Source of the DNA: an uncultured Parabacteroides sp.
GTDB lineage: Bacteria; Bacteroidota; Bacteroidia; Bacteroidales; Tannerellaceae
Length of the DNA stretch: 64,000 nt
Assembly (NCBI GenBank): GCA_937894065.1
Contig: CALCST010000016.1
Span: 1-64,000, forward strand
Direction: 5' to 3'
In this document: one piece after another, positions 1 through 8,523 of the stretch
Position numbering within the stretch: the first letter of the stretch is position 1
Layout: each line of letters opens with the position of its first letter
Position numbers and translations under genes: made by a program
The notes under the pieces: model-generated
What the model was told of the DNA's origin: nothing
Database searches by the model: none
What the model saw: the letters and a program-made list of their open reading frames with translations, nothing else

Positions 1-25
1 GAATCGGGTCTTTTTTTTGTTTATA

Positions 26-105
26 AACTTAGTGTAGTTATTGTAAAAACACTGCAAAGAAATTTTAGAAACACTGCAATGTTTGATTTGGAACACTGCA
101 GTGTT
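26..105. repeat. Four-unit 22-bp-period palindromic repeat (locus A)
   Basis: Three clear copies of AACACTGCA lie at an exact 22 bp period. Their dyad centres fall after bases 54, 76 and 98. The last unit is a perfect 14-bp palindrome (AACACTGCAGTGTT, 92-105). A fourth, decayed unit centred after base 32 keeps only the outer AAC and GTT and the central G. The array lies just downstream of the dgt stop codon. Three other intergenic regions of this window have the same architecture with different sequences. Function unknown. Confidence 0.7.
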
Positions 106-128
106 TCTGATATTATATAATGAAGTAT

Positions 129-1454
129 TTATACAGCCGGCAGATTCATTCCGGTGATTTTTCTATATAAGTCCAATGCATATACATCAGTCATACCGGA
201 GATATAGTCAAGTACACACTGAATTTTTCCATAATTAGTTTTTGCATTTACATTATATTGTTCCGGAATCCTTTTGAGCAAAAGTTTGCTGTATGCATGG
301 TTTGGTCGCATAACTGCATCAGTAAGGCAATCTATAAGGTGACTGAAAATTCTGTAACCGGCGAGTTCTACATCAAGAACTTCCTTGGATTTGTAGATTT
401 TTGATTGTGCAGTCTTTGAGCAGTTATTATATGCCGTCTTTGCCGTTGTTTCTATATTATCAATAAGAGGTGTATTGTATGTTCCGTTCAGCAATTCTTC
501 TTCGTGTTCGATAAATACTTTGGAACATTCATTAACCAGCAGACCAATAATACATGATCTTAGATATGCAATTTGTTCATTGGTGTCATCAACCATGTTC
601 ATAACTTTATTTATATGCAAGAGTTTATCTCCGGTGAAAAATCCAGTCAATAATTCGATAGCTTCTTCCTTACTTAATATATGCAGTTTGTATGCATCCT
701 CAATATCCATTATCTGATAACAAATATCATCAGCTGCTTCAACAAGATATACTAATGGATATCTTGAGTATTTTCTATCATTATTCGGATTTTTGCATAT
801 ACCAAGTTCTTCTGAAATCTTTAAATATGAATCTTCCTCAGTCTGGAAGAATCCAAATTTGTTTTTACCACCAGCTTCAGTTGATGCATAAGGATATTTT
901 ATTATCGAGGCAAGTGTGCTGTATGTAAGAGCAAATCCACCTTTTCTTCTTCCTATGAACTGATGAGTCAGTAATCTGAAAGCATTGGCATTACCTTCGA
1001 AATGTATGAAATCTTCCCATCTACCACCTTCACTTTCTATAGTTGATTTCAGAGAAGTCCCGTTGCCTTCAGAAAAATATGCAGAGATAGCTCTTTCTCC
1101 AGAATGTCCGAAAGGAGGATTTCCCATGTCATGAGCAAGACAAGCTGCTGAAACTATTGCTCCAATTTCCGGAAAATTAATTGAACCTTCTGGATATTTC
1201 TTGATTAGAGCTTTAGAAATATTGTTCCCCAAAGAACGTCCTACGCATGAAACCTCAAGACTATGAGTAAGTCGGTTGTGGACAAAAATACTTCCAGGTA
1301 GAGGAAAAACCTGAGTTTTATTCTGCATTCTTCTAAAAGGAGAGGAGAATATAAGACGGTCGTAGTCTCTTTGGAAATCAGTTCTCTCATGTTTCCTTTC
1401 GTGATATTCTTCCATACCGAATCTTCTTCCGGATAACAATTGTTGCCAATTCAT
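129..1454 (-). CDS. dgt: Deoxyguanosinetriphosphate triphosphohydrolase (dGTPase)
   Basis: HD-domain dNTP triphosphohydrolase that splits dGTP into deoxyguanosine and triphosphate in the cytoplasm, so helping to set dNTP pools. The 441-residue product carries the family signature: RLTHSLEV with metal-ligand His64, the HD pair His108-Asp109 inside AHDMGNPPFGHSGE, and a downstream Asp242 in the EAADD segment. The N-terminal RRMQNKTQVFPL segment is also typical. The start is the ATG at 1454. The gene is divergent from surE across about 220 bp that should hold both promoters. Length and motifs are normal for the Bacteroidetes Dgt subfamily. Nothing odd was seen. Confidence 0.93.
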   Translation of the reverse strand: MNWQQLLSGRRFGMEEYHERKHERTDFQRDYDRLIFSSPFRRMQNKTQVFPLPGSIFVHNRLTHSLEVSCVGRSLGNNISKALIKKYPEGSINFPEIGAIVSAACLAHDMGNPPFGHSGERAISAYFSEGNGTSLKSTIESEGGRWEDFIHFEGNANAFRLLTHQFIGRRKGGFALTYSTLASIIKYPYASTEAGGKNKFGFFQTEEDSYLKISEELGICKNPNNDRKYSRYPLVYLVEAADDICYQIMDIEDAYKLHILSKEEAIELLTGFFTGDKLLHINKVMNMVDDTNEQIAYLRSCIIGLLVNECSKVFIEHEEELLNGTYNTPLIDNIETTAKTAYNNCSKTAQSKIYKSKEVLDVELAGYRIFSHLIDCLTDAVMRPNHAYSKLLLKRIPEQYNVNAKTNYGKIQCVLDYISGMTDVYALDLYRKITGMNLPAV

Positions 1455-1629
1455 ATATTATATGTATTTAGTCCTTATTATTAATATGTGATTATCTAGT
1501 TTGTTGCACTGTGAAATAAAAACAGTTTTTACGAAAGTAAAAATAATGAATTTTGTTTTTATTATTTATATGGAGGAATCTCTATATAAAAAATCAAGTG
1601 ACCTTATTTTTTATACATTCTACTTTTAG

Positions 1630-1637
1630 TATCTTTG
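1630..1637 (+). promoter_or_regulatory. Probable -7 box for surE-lpxB
   Basis: TATCTTTG matches the Bacteroidetes -7 consensus TAnnTTTG and lies about 40 bp before the surE ATG. No clear TTTG box is seen at the -33 position, only a T-rich stretch. Confidence 0.45.
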
Positions 1638-1677
1638 AGCATAAATATATTATTGGCTATTATTAAAACAATATAAT

Positions 1678-2445
1678 ATGACAGACAAAATCAAACCATT
1701 GATACTTGTAACCAATGATGACGGTTATCAGGCTAAAGGAATAAATGAATTGATAAAATCTCTCAAAGGTTTAGGTGAGATTGTTGTGTTTGCACCGGAC
1801 GGACCAAGATCGGGAATGTCAAGTGCAATAACTTCATTGTTGCCTTTGAAATACCGCCTGATAAAAAAAGAAGAAGACCTTACTGTGTATAGTTGTTCTG
1901 GTACTCCGGTTGATTGTGTAAAACTTGCGATTAATGAGATATTGGACCGTAAACCTGATTTGCTGGTTTCCGGAATCAACCATGGAGGAAATATGGCAAT
2001 ATGTGTGAACTATTCCGGAACAATGGGTGCCGCTGCCGAAGGTTGTATATTTGGTATTCCTTCGCTTGGAGTTTCTTCGTTGGATCATAGTGCCGATGCT
2101 GACTTCAATGAATGCTGCAGATTAGGAAGAGAAGTTGCAGAATATATTTTGAAGAACGGTTTGCCACATGGAACATATCTCAACCTTAATGTCCCAATTA
2201 TGGAAAAGGTGAAAGGAATGAAAGTTTGTGTTCAGGCAGACGGAAGATGGATAAAGGAATTCAAGCGTTCGGAAGATGCTCAAGGAAAACCTGTTTTTTG
2301 GCTGACTGGCGAGTTCCGCAATGACGATGAAAGAGAAAACAATGATATGCTTTTGTTGGATCAGGGTTATGCATCTCTTGTTCCATGCAAAATAGATGTA
2401 ACTGATTATACATTCTTGAATAAATTAGAAGCTGACTTCAGCTAA
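1678..2445 (+). CDS. surE: 5'/3'-nucleotidase SurE
   Basis: Metal-dependent nucleotidase (survival protein E) that removes phosphate from nucleoside 5'- and 3'-monophosphates. The 255-residue product shows the SurE hallmarks: the N-terminal TNDDGY motif with metal ligands Asp14 and Asp15, the PDGPRSGMSSA segment near residues 40-50, VSGINHGGN with ligand Asn101, and NYSGTMGAA near 111-119. It starts at the ATG at 1678 and stops 7 bp before lpxB, so the two are very likely co-transcribed. As I recall, surE next to lpxB is a common arrangement in Bacteroidetes. Confidence 0.95.
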   Translation: MTDKIKPLILVTNDDGYQAKGINELIKSLKGLGEIVVFAPDGPRSGMSSAITSLLPLKYRLIKKEEDLTVYSCSGTPVDCVKLAINEILDRKPDLLVSGINHGGNMAICVNYSGTMGAAAEGCIFGIPSLGVSSLDHSADADFNECCRLGREVAEYILKNGLPHGTYLNLNVPIMEKVKGMKVCVQADGRWIKEFKRSEDAQGKPVFWLTGEFRNDDERENNDMLLLDQGYASLVPCKIDVTDYTFLNKLEADFS

Positions 2446-2452
2446 TGAAAAT

Positions 2453-3589
2453 ATGAAATACTATCTGATTGCCGGTGAAGCTTCCGGAGACTTGCATGCT
2501 TCGAATCTTATGCATGAACTTAAGAAATACGACAATAACGCAGAGTTCAGATTTTTTGGTGGAGATTTGATGAAAGCGCAGGGTGGAACATTAGTCAAGC
2601 ATTACAAAGAAATGGCTTTTATGGGTTTTATTCCTGTGTTGCTAAATGCTCGCACTATTTTGAATAATATGAAGAAATGCAAGGAAGACATTGCTCTGTT
2701 TTCTCCGGATGTGGTAATATTGATAGATTATCCTGGCTTCAATCTTAAAATAGCTGAGTTTGTCAAGACGCAATTGAATATTCCTGTTCATTATTATATC
2801 TCACCTAAGATTTGGGCTTGGAAGCAATACAGAATAAAAAGCTTTCGCCGATATGTTGACAAGATGTATTGTATTCTCCCTTTTGAAACGGTTTTTTTTG
2901 ACAAATTGAATTACAAGGTTGACTATGTTGGAAATCCATCTGTTGACTCTGTATATTCTTTTAAGAATACATATAATAAGACAAAAGAAGAGTTTGACAG
3001 AGAAAACAAACTCAGCGGTAAACCAATATTGGCTATTTTGGCAGGAAGCCGCCGTCAGGAAATAAAGGATAATTTGCCGATGATGCTTAAAATAGCATCC
3101 CGATACGAAGAATACCAGTTGGTTGTGGCAGGAGCTCCGGGAATTGAGGCTGAATATTATAATGAATATATCGGAGGACAAAATGTTACTGTTTTGTTCG
3201 GAAAAACTTATGAAATATTGCAACATAGTTATTCAGCTTTGGTAACGTCGGGTACAGCAACGTTGGAAACTGCATTATTTCGTGTTCCGCAGGCAGTATG
3301 TTATTATACTCCATTGGGAAAAATTTCCAGTTTCGTGTTCCGTCATTTTTTCCATATTCCATATATATCATTGGTTAATCTGGTGTCGCAACAAAAAGTT
3401 GTGAAAGAATTATTCGGTGAAGATTTTACAGAGAATAAGATTAGAGCTGAACTTGAACTTCTTTTGTTTGATGAGAATTACAGATGCAAAATGTTGTCTG
3501 ACTACGACAGAATGATTTCTATATTGGGAAATCCTGGAGCTTCAGAAAGAACGGCAAAACTAATTTTCAATGAAATTTCCTGTAAATGA
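2453..3589 (+). CDS. lpxB: Lipid-A-disaccharide synthase
   Basis: GT19 glycosyltransferase that joins UDP-2,3-diacylglucosamine and lipid X to form the lipid A disaccharide at the inner face of the cytoplasmic membrane. The 378-residue protein has the N-terminal GEASGD motif (residues 8-13), the ISPKIWAWK segment near residue 120, LAGSRRQEI near 195 and the C-terminal SGTATLETALF nucleotide-binding motif. Length is typical. It follows surE with a 7 bp gap. It indicates a Gram-negative, LPS- or LOS-making host. Confidence 0.95.
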   Translation: MKYYLIAGEASGDLHASNLMHELKKYDNNAEFRFFGGDLMKAQGGTLVKHYKEMAFMGFIPVLLNARTILNNMKKCKEDIALFSPDVVILIDYPGFNLKIAEFVKTQLNIPVHYYISPKIWAWKQYRIKSFRRYVDKMYCILPFETVFFDKLNYKVDYVGNPSVDSVYSFKNTYNKTKEEFDRENKLSGKPILAILAGSRRQEIKDNLPMMLKIASRYEEYQLVVAGAPGIEAEYYNEYIGGQNVTVLFGKTYEILQHSYSALVTSGTATLETALFRVPQAVCYYTPLGKISSFVFRHFFHIPYISLVNLVSQQKVVKELFGEDFTENKIRAELELLLFDENYRCKMLSDYDRMISILGNPGASERTAKLIFNEISCK

Positions 3590-3679
3590 ATTTTAACTCT
3601 TTATTATGCAGCATTTAGTGTAGCATGTGCGTCTTTAGTTTAAAAGAAGTTTGAGAAAAGAATAAATTGATAATTAAGG

Positions 3680-4432
3680 ATGAAGTTGAGAAGTATGTTA
3701 AAATTATTTTGTGGAATATTATCCATTATGACAGGAATGTTATTGTTTCAGTCATGTTCGGATGATGACGGATATTCATTGGATAAATTTGCAATCGAAG
3801 TTATGACTGCAAAACCTCTTGGCGGAGGTTCATATTATCTGGTGAGAGATAATGGAGAAACATTGTGGCCGTTTGCAACAAATGATTATAGATTTAATCC
3901 TAACTCAAAACAAAGAGTACAGGTAAACTATACAATGCTTTCGGATTCAACACAAGGTTTTAGCCATGGTATCAAAATCAATTGGATAGATGAGATTCTG
4001 ACAAAGGCTATAGCGTCAAATAAGGGTGAAGAGAATGATGAAATCTATGGAACTGACCCGGTAGAACTTATTGCTATAGAAACCGGAGGTGGTTATTTGG
4101 ACATTATGTTTGGCGCATACTATGGTGACTCTGGAGAGAAACATTTTGTCAATCTGATTCCATCTTCCTTGAATGATTCAACATCATATGAACTGGAGTT
4201 CCGCCACAATGCATATAATGATTCACAGAAATATGGAGTCAAAGGTTTGGTGTCATTTGATTTGTCATCATTGCCTGATACGAAAGGCGAAACAGTAACA
4301 TTGAAGATAAAGTTCAACACTTTTGATGGTGAAGTTATCAAAGAAATACCATATAACAGTTCTAAATATACTTATTCCGGAAGTATATTGACTTCTTCAA
4401 TAAGCGATAAAGATTCTGGAAATATGTTTTGA
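3680..4432 (+). CDS. NigD-like lipoprotein
   Basis: A 250-residue exported lipoprotein. It has a hydrophobic leader and a lipobox ending at Cys26 (LLFQSC), followed by acidic residues (SDDD) that in Bacteroidetes favour surface export. The mature part, with GGGSYYLVRDNGETLWP and beta-rich segments, resembles the NigD-like family common in Bacteroides. That family is named after a protein in a bacteriocin (nigrescin) cluster and has no defined biochemical role. It stands alone, 90 bp after lpxB and convergent with the sialidase across a shared hairpin terminator. The family call rests on overall resemblance. Confidence 0.7.
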   Translation: MKLRSMLKLFCGILSIMTGMLLFQSCSDDDGYSLDKFAIEVMTAKPLGGGSYYLVRDNGETLWPFATNDYRFNPNSKQRVQVNYTMLSDSTQGFSHGIKINWIDEILTKAIASNKGEENDEIYGTDPVELIAIETGGGYLDIMFGAYYGDSGEKHFVNLIPSSLNDSTSYELEFRHNAYNDSQKYGVKGLVSFDLSSLPDTKGETVTLKIKFNTFDGEVIKEIPYNSSKYTYSGSILTSSISDKDSGNMF

Positions 4433-4479
4433 TAAAGTTTTGCAAATCTATTAATGCTGCTTTGGTAAATATCTAAATA

Positions 4480-4527
4480 AAACCGGAAACATTAAATGTA
4501 AATTTTAATGTTTCCGGTTTATTCTTT
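4480..4527. terminator. Bidirectional intrinsic terminator
   Basis: A perfect 17-bp stem (4480-4496 with 4504-4520) with a 7-nt loop lies between the convergent NigD-like gene and the sialidase gene. T-rich sequence follows on the plus strand, and the A-rich left side gives Us for the minus transcript. Confidence 0.8.
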
Positions 4528-4543
4528 TTATATATGAATCCTT

Positions 4544-6169
4544 TTATTCGGTAATCAAGTCTTTAATTTTAATGGCTTGGAAAGTCATATGTGCCACACT
4601 TGATTCATATAAGATACCGATAGTTTCTTTGTCTATCAATGTGAGGCATGAATATCCCCAACCTTCATCTTCATCAAGCATTATTTGATATTTTTCATTC
4701 CAAGATTTTCCGTTGTCCAAACTTGCCTTAATTGTAATATGATTTCTTCCTTTTGTTGTATTAGGATTTGAGAAAAGAAGGATTTCCTTATTCAGACAGT
4801 TTTCGTCAGCTTCGATTTTCAGCAAGCTGGCCATACAAACCGGTTCTTGAAGAAGTTTTCGACTGGAAGGATGTTCTGTCCATGTTTTTCCCAAATCTTT
4901 TGTTATTGAAACAGCACGGCTTCCGCCTCTGTTGTCTCTCATATTAAGCATAAGAACTCCGGGTTCAATTTCTGCGACTTGCGCTTCAGTGGTATTGCTT
5001 CTGGCTGGATTATGCAGATTCCAGTTTTTCCCGCCATCACGGCTATACATTATTCCGGCATTAGGAATTCTTGTGGAATCAATAAACTGGATAGGGAAAA
5101 CCAAGGTTTCATCGTGCATTGTAATTCCTCTTCCCGGACCTTGAAGCAGAAAATACCAAGAGTCTTTTTTTACCTGTTTGGTAATATTAACAGGTTTGCT
5201 CCAGGTTTTACCATCGTCGTCACTTTGTGAAATCATCAGTTGGGCAGTTTGTTCCTTTTCCATGCCCGGCATAGAATTCCACCAAGCTCTGTCATTGCCC
5301 ATACCGTGAGTCCATGCTGCAACTACGAAAAGCTTGTTGTTTTTTGTATCAAACAATATTGATGGGTCACCAATTCCATTTTGTGCATGAGGCAATCCTC
5401 CTTCTTCGCCCATTGTCATAGCAATGCGCATAGGTTCCCAAGTCTGTCCTTTATCTGTACTTCTGCTAATACCAATATCAATCATTTCCTGCAAATCAAC
5501 ACTGCTGTTGTATCGGACGTCATATGTTCCAACCAATGTTCCTTTATTTGTGGTTACAAGTCCTGGTATTCTAAATGCTGCTACTCCGTCGTCACCAGCA
5601 TGGCGAACACCTATTCCTAAACGTCTTTCCGTATTGGTGTCTCCAACAAGAACCAAAGTTTTGCCGTTGGATGTAGCAGACGTGATGTTTACTTTCACCT
5701 TATTAGTCAGGCAAGCATTTTTGTTCATTTCAATACTTATCCAAAAGAAGTTTTTACCTTTCATCAGTTTTTGTTTTGCATTCAGTGTCATTACAGATGA
5801 AATATTTGTGACCTCTTCCTTTTTTATAGAATAAGAAGGATTTGCTTTTCTAGTGAATTTAGGATTGTGACTGGATAAATAATTTACAGGTCTGTAATTA
5901 TTACCTTTTTTTGAGACAGCTTCAACTCCGGAGTAATAAAGTTTTATGCTTTGTATTTCATCTGGATTAGTTTCTTTGCCTAATTCTATACATATATTAT
6001 CTAATGTATCATCATTATCAGCATTAATATACATTTCAAACAAAGGATTGTCATTCCTGTCAATCAGAATAGGAACTTGTGGCGCATCTATCGACAATGT
6101 GTCAACAGAAGCCTGGCAAGCTAGGCTTGCTAATAATAGTCCGGCAATTAGATAGAGTTTTTTGTACAT
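4544..6169 (-). CDS. Secreted exo-alpha-sialidase (GH33, BNR repeats)
   Basis: Sialidase that releases terminal sialic acid from host or dietary glycans, probably in the periplasm or at the cell surface. The 541 residues begin with a Sec signal peptide (cut near CQA, residues 18-20). An N-terminal carbohydrate-binding-like region follows (about 21-185), then a six-bladed propeller. The FRIP motif is at 199-202 with arginine-triad Arg200. Asp-boxes of the form S-x-D-x-G-x-T-W occur near 235-244, 314-323, 376-383 and 421-430, with a further one (SLDNGKSW) toward the C terminus. Another probable triad Arg lies in NMRDNRGG near 411. No sialic acid catabolic genes lie beside it. Confidence 0.92.
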   Translation of the reverse strand: MYKKLYLIAGLLLASLACQASVDTLSIDAPQVPILIDRNDNPLFEMYINADNDDTLDNICIELGKETNPDEIQSIKLYYSGVEAVSKKGNNYRPVNYLSSHNPKFTRKANPSYSIKKEEVTNISSVMTLNAKQKLMKGKNFFWISIEMNKNACLTNKVKVNITSATSNGKTLVLVGDTNTERRLGIGVRHAGDDGVAAFRIPGLVTTNKGTLVGTYDVRYNSSVDLQEMIDIGISRSTDKGQTWEPMRIAMTMGEEGGLPHAQNGIGDPSILFDTKNNKLFVVAAWTHGMGNDRAWWNSMPGMEKEQTAQLMISQSDDDGKTWSKPVNITKQVKKDSWYFLLQGPGRGITMHDETLVFPIQFIDSTRIPNAGIMYSRDGGKNWNLHNPARSNTTEAQVAEIEPGVLMLNMRDNRGGSRAVSITKDLGKTWTEHPSSRKLLQEPVCMASLLKIEADENCLNKEILLFSNPNTTKGRNHITIKASLDNGKSWNEKYQIMLDEDEGWGYSCLTLIDKETIGILYESSVAHMTFQAIKIKDLITE

Positions 6170-6290
6170 ATTTTGTGTTTTTGTAATTGAATCTGTAATT
6201 ATAGCATTGTTGTTGTAAATATAAGATTATTTATCCATATGAGATTAATATTTTATTTGTTTAGTTGAAGGTCTGTTTGACTCGAAAATA

Positions 6291-6366
6291 TATCCGAACC
6301 CACGGAAACGTAGGTCCGACCCTATTTTTTCATGGGTTCGAACCTACAACTCAGTTGGTTCGGTCC
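6291..6366. repeat. Four-unit 22-bp-period palindromic repeat (locus B)
   Basis: Four 10-bp dyads are centred after bases 6295, 6317, 6339 and 6361, an exact 22 bp period. The units are TATCCGAACC, GGTCCGACCC, GGTTCGAACC (perfect palindrome) and GGTTCGGTCC. The 12-bp linkers between them are unrelated to each other. The array lies in a divergent intergenic region. Confidence 0.75.
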
Positions 6367-6596
6367 AATTTTTCGATATTTGGCTTTTTGTCAGTAAAAA
6401 CACTGGGATTTTGGGGAAATGTAATAACTTTGTAATGACAATTTAATGTTAAAATAAGGATATAGTAGATATTTTGTTTTAAGCATTCTAAACTAAATAA
6501 ACAATTTGAAAGTTGAAATCCTTGATATAAATCAAAAGAATAGTCTATTTTACATATTTTAAACCTGTTGTATATCGATGTTGTAAAACATGTGTA

Positions 6597-6604
6597 TATC
6601 TTTG
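6597..6604 (+). promoter_or_regulatory. Possible -7 box for the small exported protein
   Basis: TATCTTTG fits TAnnTTTG and sits about 90 bp before the ATG at 6694. No good -33 TTTG box is visible, so this is tentative. Confidence 0.4.
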
Positions 6605-6693
6605 TATCGGCAAAAAGATAGAAGAGATGCTTTAAGGCACCTTTGTTTAGGTTAACAAATTAATTGTTTAGGTTTAAAAAAGATTTTAGAATT

Positions 6694-7077
6694 ATGAAAC
6701 GTTTAGGTTTATTTGTTGTAGCAGTATTGATGAGTGCTAATGTATTTGCAAAGAATGATGGATCAGCTAAAGAACCATTTTCTGCAAGTTTGTATCAATT
6801 GTCATCTTACTTGAATTTGACAGCTGCTCAGATTGATGAAGTAGAAGCTATCAACACTTATTTCATCGAAAAACAGAAAGAAAGCTTGCGTGCTCTTCCT
6901 AGCGTACAGGAACAGAAAATGCAGGAAGCTATCTATGGCAACTTGAAATTGATGAAGAAAGTTTTGACAAACGATCAGTACCGCAAATATGTTATGTTGG
7001 TAAACATTACAAACAACAACAATCGTTTGATGGGTATTTCTTCTGTAAACGATGTTTACTTGGCAGAAAACAACTAA
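6694..7077 (+). CDS. Small exported protein of unknown function
   Basis: I do not recognise a named family with confidence. The ATG at 6694 gives a clean Sec signal peptide (MKRLGLFVVAVLMSANVFA), so I chose it over an upstream TTG. The mature part, about 108 residues, is predicted helical. It has 'LNLTAAQIDEVEAIN' and 'LTNDQYRKYVMLVNITNNN', the two-helix pattern seen in small periplasmic Spy/CpxP-like or DUF-type proteins of Bacteroidales, where an 'L-T-x-x-Q' repeat recurs. It stands alone with its own leader and a strong terminator, which suggests it is well expressed. Confidence 0.75.
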   Translation: MKRLGLFVVAVLMSANVFAKNDGSAKEPFSASLYQLSSYLNLTAAQIDEVEAINTYFIEKQKESLRALPSVQEQKMQEAIYGNLKLMKKVLTNDQYRKYVMLVNITNNNNRLMGISSVNDVYLAENN

Positions 7078-7107
7078 TTAAAGTTGTTTTCTCTTAATTG
7101 AGAAGTA

Positions 7108-7150
7108 AGTCGTGTCTTCTTATTGGAAGGTACGGCTTTTTGTTTTTTAT
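7108..7150 (+). terminator. Intrinsic terminator
   Basis: A 12-bp stem including G-U pairs (7108-7119 with 7126-7137) and a 6-nt loop is followed by a long T-rich tract. It ends the small exported-protein transcript. Confidence 0.8.
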
Positions 7151-7282
7151 ATACCTTTATTCCTCTCTTGCCCGTTTTTACTAACCATAACTTTAGGGAA
7201 GTTGAGTTTATGAAACTTCTTTTTCCAATAAATACTTTTACAAATCCAATCATAATAATAATGTTAAGCAAAATAAAATCCA

Positions 7283-7290
7283 TATATTTG
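7283..7290 (+). promoter_or_regulatory. Probable -7 box for the aminotransferase operon
   Basis: TATATTTG fits TAnnTTTG, 28 bp before the ATG at 7319. The -33 box is not obvious. Confidence 0.5.
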
Positions 7291-7318
7291 TACGATTAAA
7301 TAATAAAAAGAAAGAATA

Positions 7319-8518
7319 ATGCCCAATATATCAGAGCGAGGAGTTGAAATGCCAGCTTCTCCTATCAGAAAGCTTGTTCCGTTGGCAAACAAAGCCAAGG
7401 CAAAAGGAGTTAAAGTGTATCATTTGAATATCGGTCAGCCAGACCTTCCAACTCCAGATGTCGCGATGGATGCTTTGCAACATATTGACAGAAAAGTGTT
7501 GGAATATTCACCTAGTGAGGGAATAAGAAGTTTCAGAGAAAAGCTGGTTAAATATTATGCTAAGTTCAATATTATTGTTGATGCTGATGATATAATAATT
7601 ACAACCGGAGGTTCGGAAGCTGTATTTTTCTCATTTATGGCTTGTCTTGACCCTGGTGATGAAATAATTGTTCCGGAACCAGCATATGCCAACTATATGG
7701 CATTTGCTATTTCTTGTGGTGCGGTAATCAAAACCATACCTTCAACAATCGAAGAAGGTTTTGCTCTTCCCTCTGTTGAAAAATTCGAGGAACTAATAAC
7801 TCCACGCACCAAAGCGATACTAATCTGTAATCCTAACAATCCGACAGGTTATCTTTATACTCAGAAAGAGATGAACCAGATTCGTGATATTGTTAAGAAG
7901 TATGATTTGTTCCTTTTCTCTGATGAGGTTTATCGTGAATTCTGCTACACCGGCGCTCCATATATTTCTGCTTTCCATCTTAAGGGAATAGAAAACAATG
8001 TGGTGCTTGTGGATTCAGTTTCAAAGAGATATAGTGAATGTGGAATACGTATCGGAGCTTTGATAACAAAGAATCAGGCAGTAAAAGATAATGTCATGAA
8101 ATGGTGTCAGGCTCGTTTGAGTCCTCCATTGATTGGTCAGATAATAGCTGAGGCTTCACTTGACACTCCAGATGATTATATGCTGGATGTTTATAATGAA
8201 TATGTTGAGAGAAGAAAGTTCCTTATTGATGGTTTGAATAGAATACCTGGTTGTTATTCTCCTATACCAATGGGCGCATTCTACACTGTGGTAAAACTTC
8301 CTGTTGATGATGCAGATAAGTTCTGTGCATGGTGTTTGAGTGAGTTTGAATATGAAGGCCAGACTGTGATGATGGCTCCGGCATCAGGCTTTTACACAAC
8401 GCCTGGACTTGGAAAGAATGAAGTCCGTATGGCATATGTACTAAAGAAAGAAGATTTGGCAAAAGCTCTTGTCGTTCTTCAGAAAGCATTGGAAGCATAT
8501 CCCGGAAGAGTTTTGTGA
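7319..8518 (+). CDS. Class I/II pyridoxal-phosphate aminotransferase
   Basis: Fold-type I PLP aminotransferase of the aspartate aminotransferase family (399 residues), probably transaminating aspartate or a related amino acid with 2-oxoglutarate. It has the N-terminal YHLNIGQPDLPTPD, the NPNNPTGYLYT loop near residue 177, the PLP phosphate and ring contacts in SDEVYREFCY near 200, and the Schiff-base lysine in DSVSKRYSECGIRIGA near 235. The substrate cannot be fixed from sequence. Its stop codon overlaps a GTG used by one reading of the next gene, and the two are probably co-transcribed. Confidence 0.88.
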   Translation: MPNISERGVEMPASPIRKLVPLANKAKAKGVKVYHLNIGQPDLPTPDVAMDALQHIDRKVLEYSPSEGIRSFREKLVKYYAKFNIIVDADDIIITTGGSEAVFFSFMACLDPGDEIIVPEPAYANYMAFAISCGAVIKTIPSTIEEGFALPSVEKFEELITPRTKAILICNPNNPTGYLYTQKEMNQIRDIVKKYDLFLFSDEVYREFCYTGAPYISAFHLKGIENNVVLVDSVSKRYSECGIRIGALITKNQAVKDNVMKWCQARLSPPLIGQIIAEASLDTPDDYMLDVYNEYVERRKFLIDGLNRIPGCYSPIPMGAFYTVVKLPVDDADKFCAWCLSEFEYEGQTVMMAPASGFYTTPGLGKNEVRMAYVLKKEDLAKALVVLQKALEAYPGRVL

Positions 8519-8523
8519 TATTT

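Larger units (their letters stand above)
6170..6693. other. Divergent intergenic region holding repeat locus B
   Basis: About 520 bp without a gene between the sialidase and a small exported-protein gene. It holds the four-unit palindromic array at 6291-6366 and a probable promoter box at 6597-6604. The 90-nt leader before the ATG at 6694 shows no recognised riboswitch. No conserved small ORF was seen. Confidence 0.6.
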
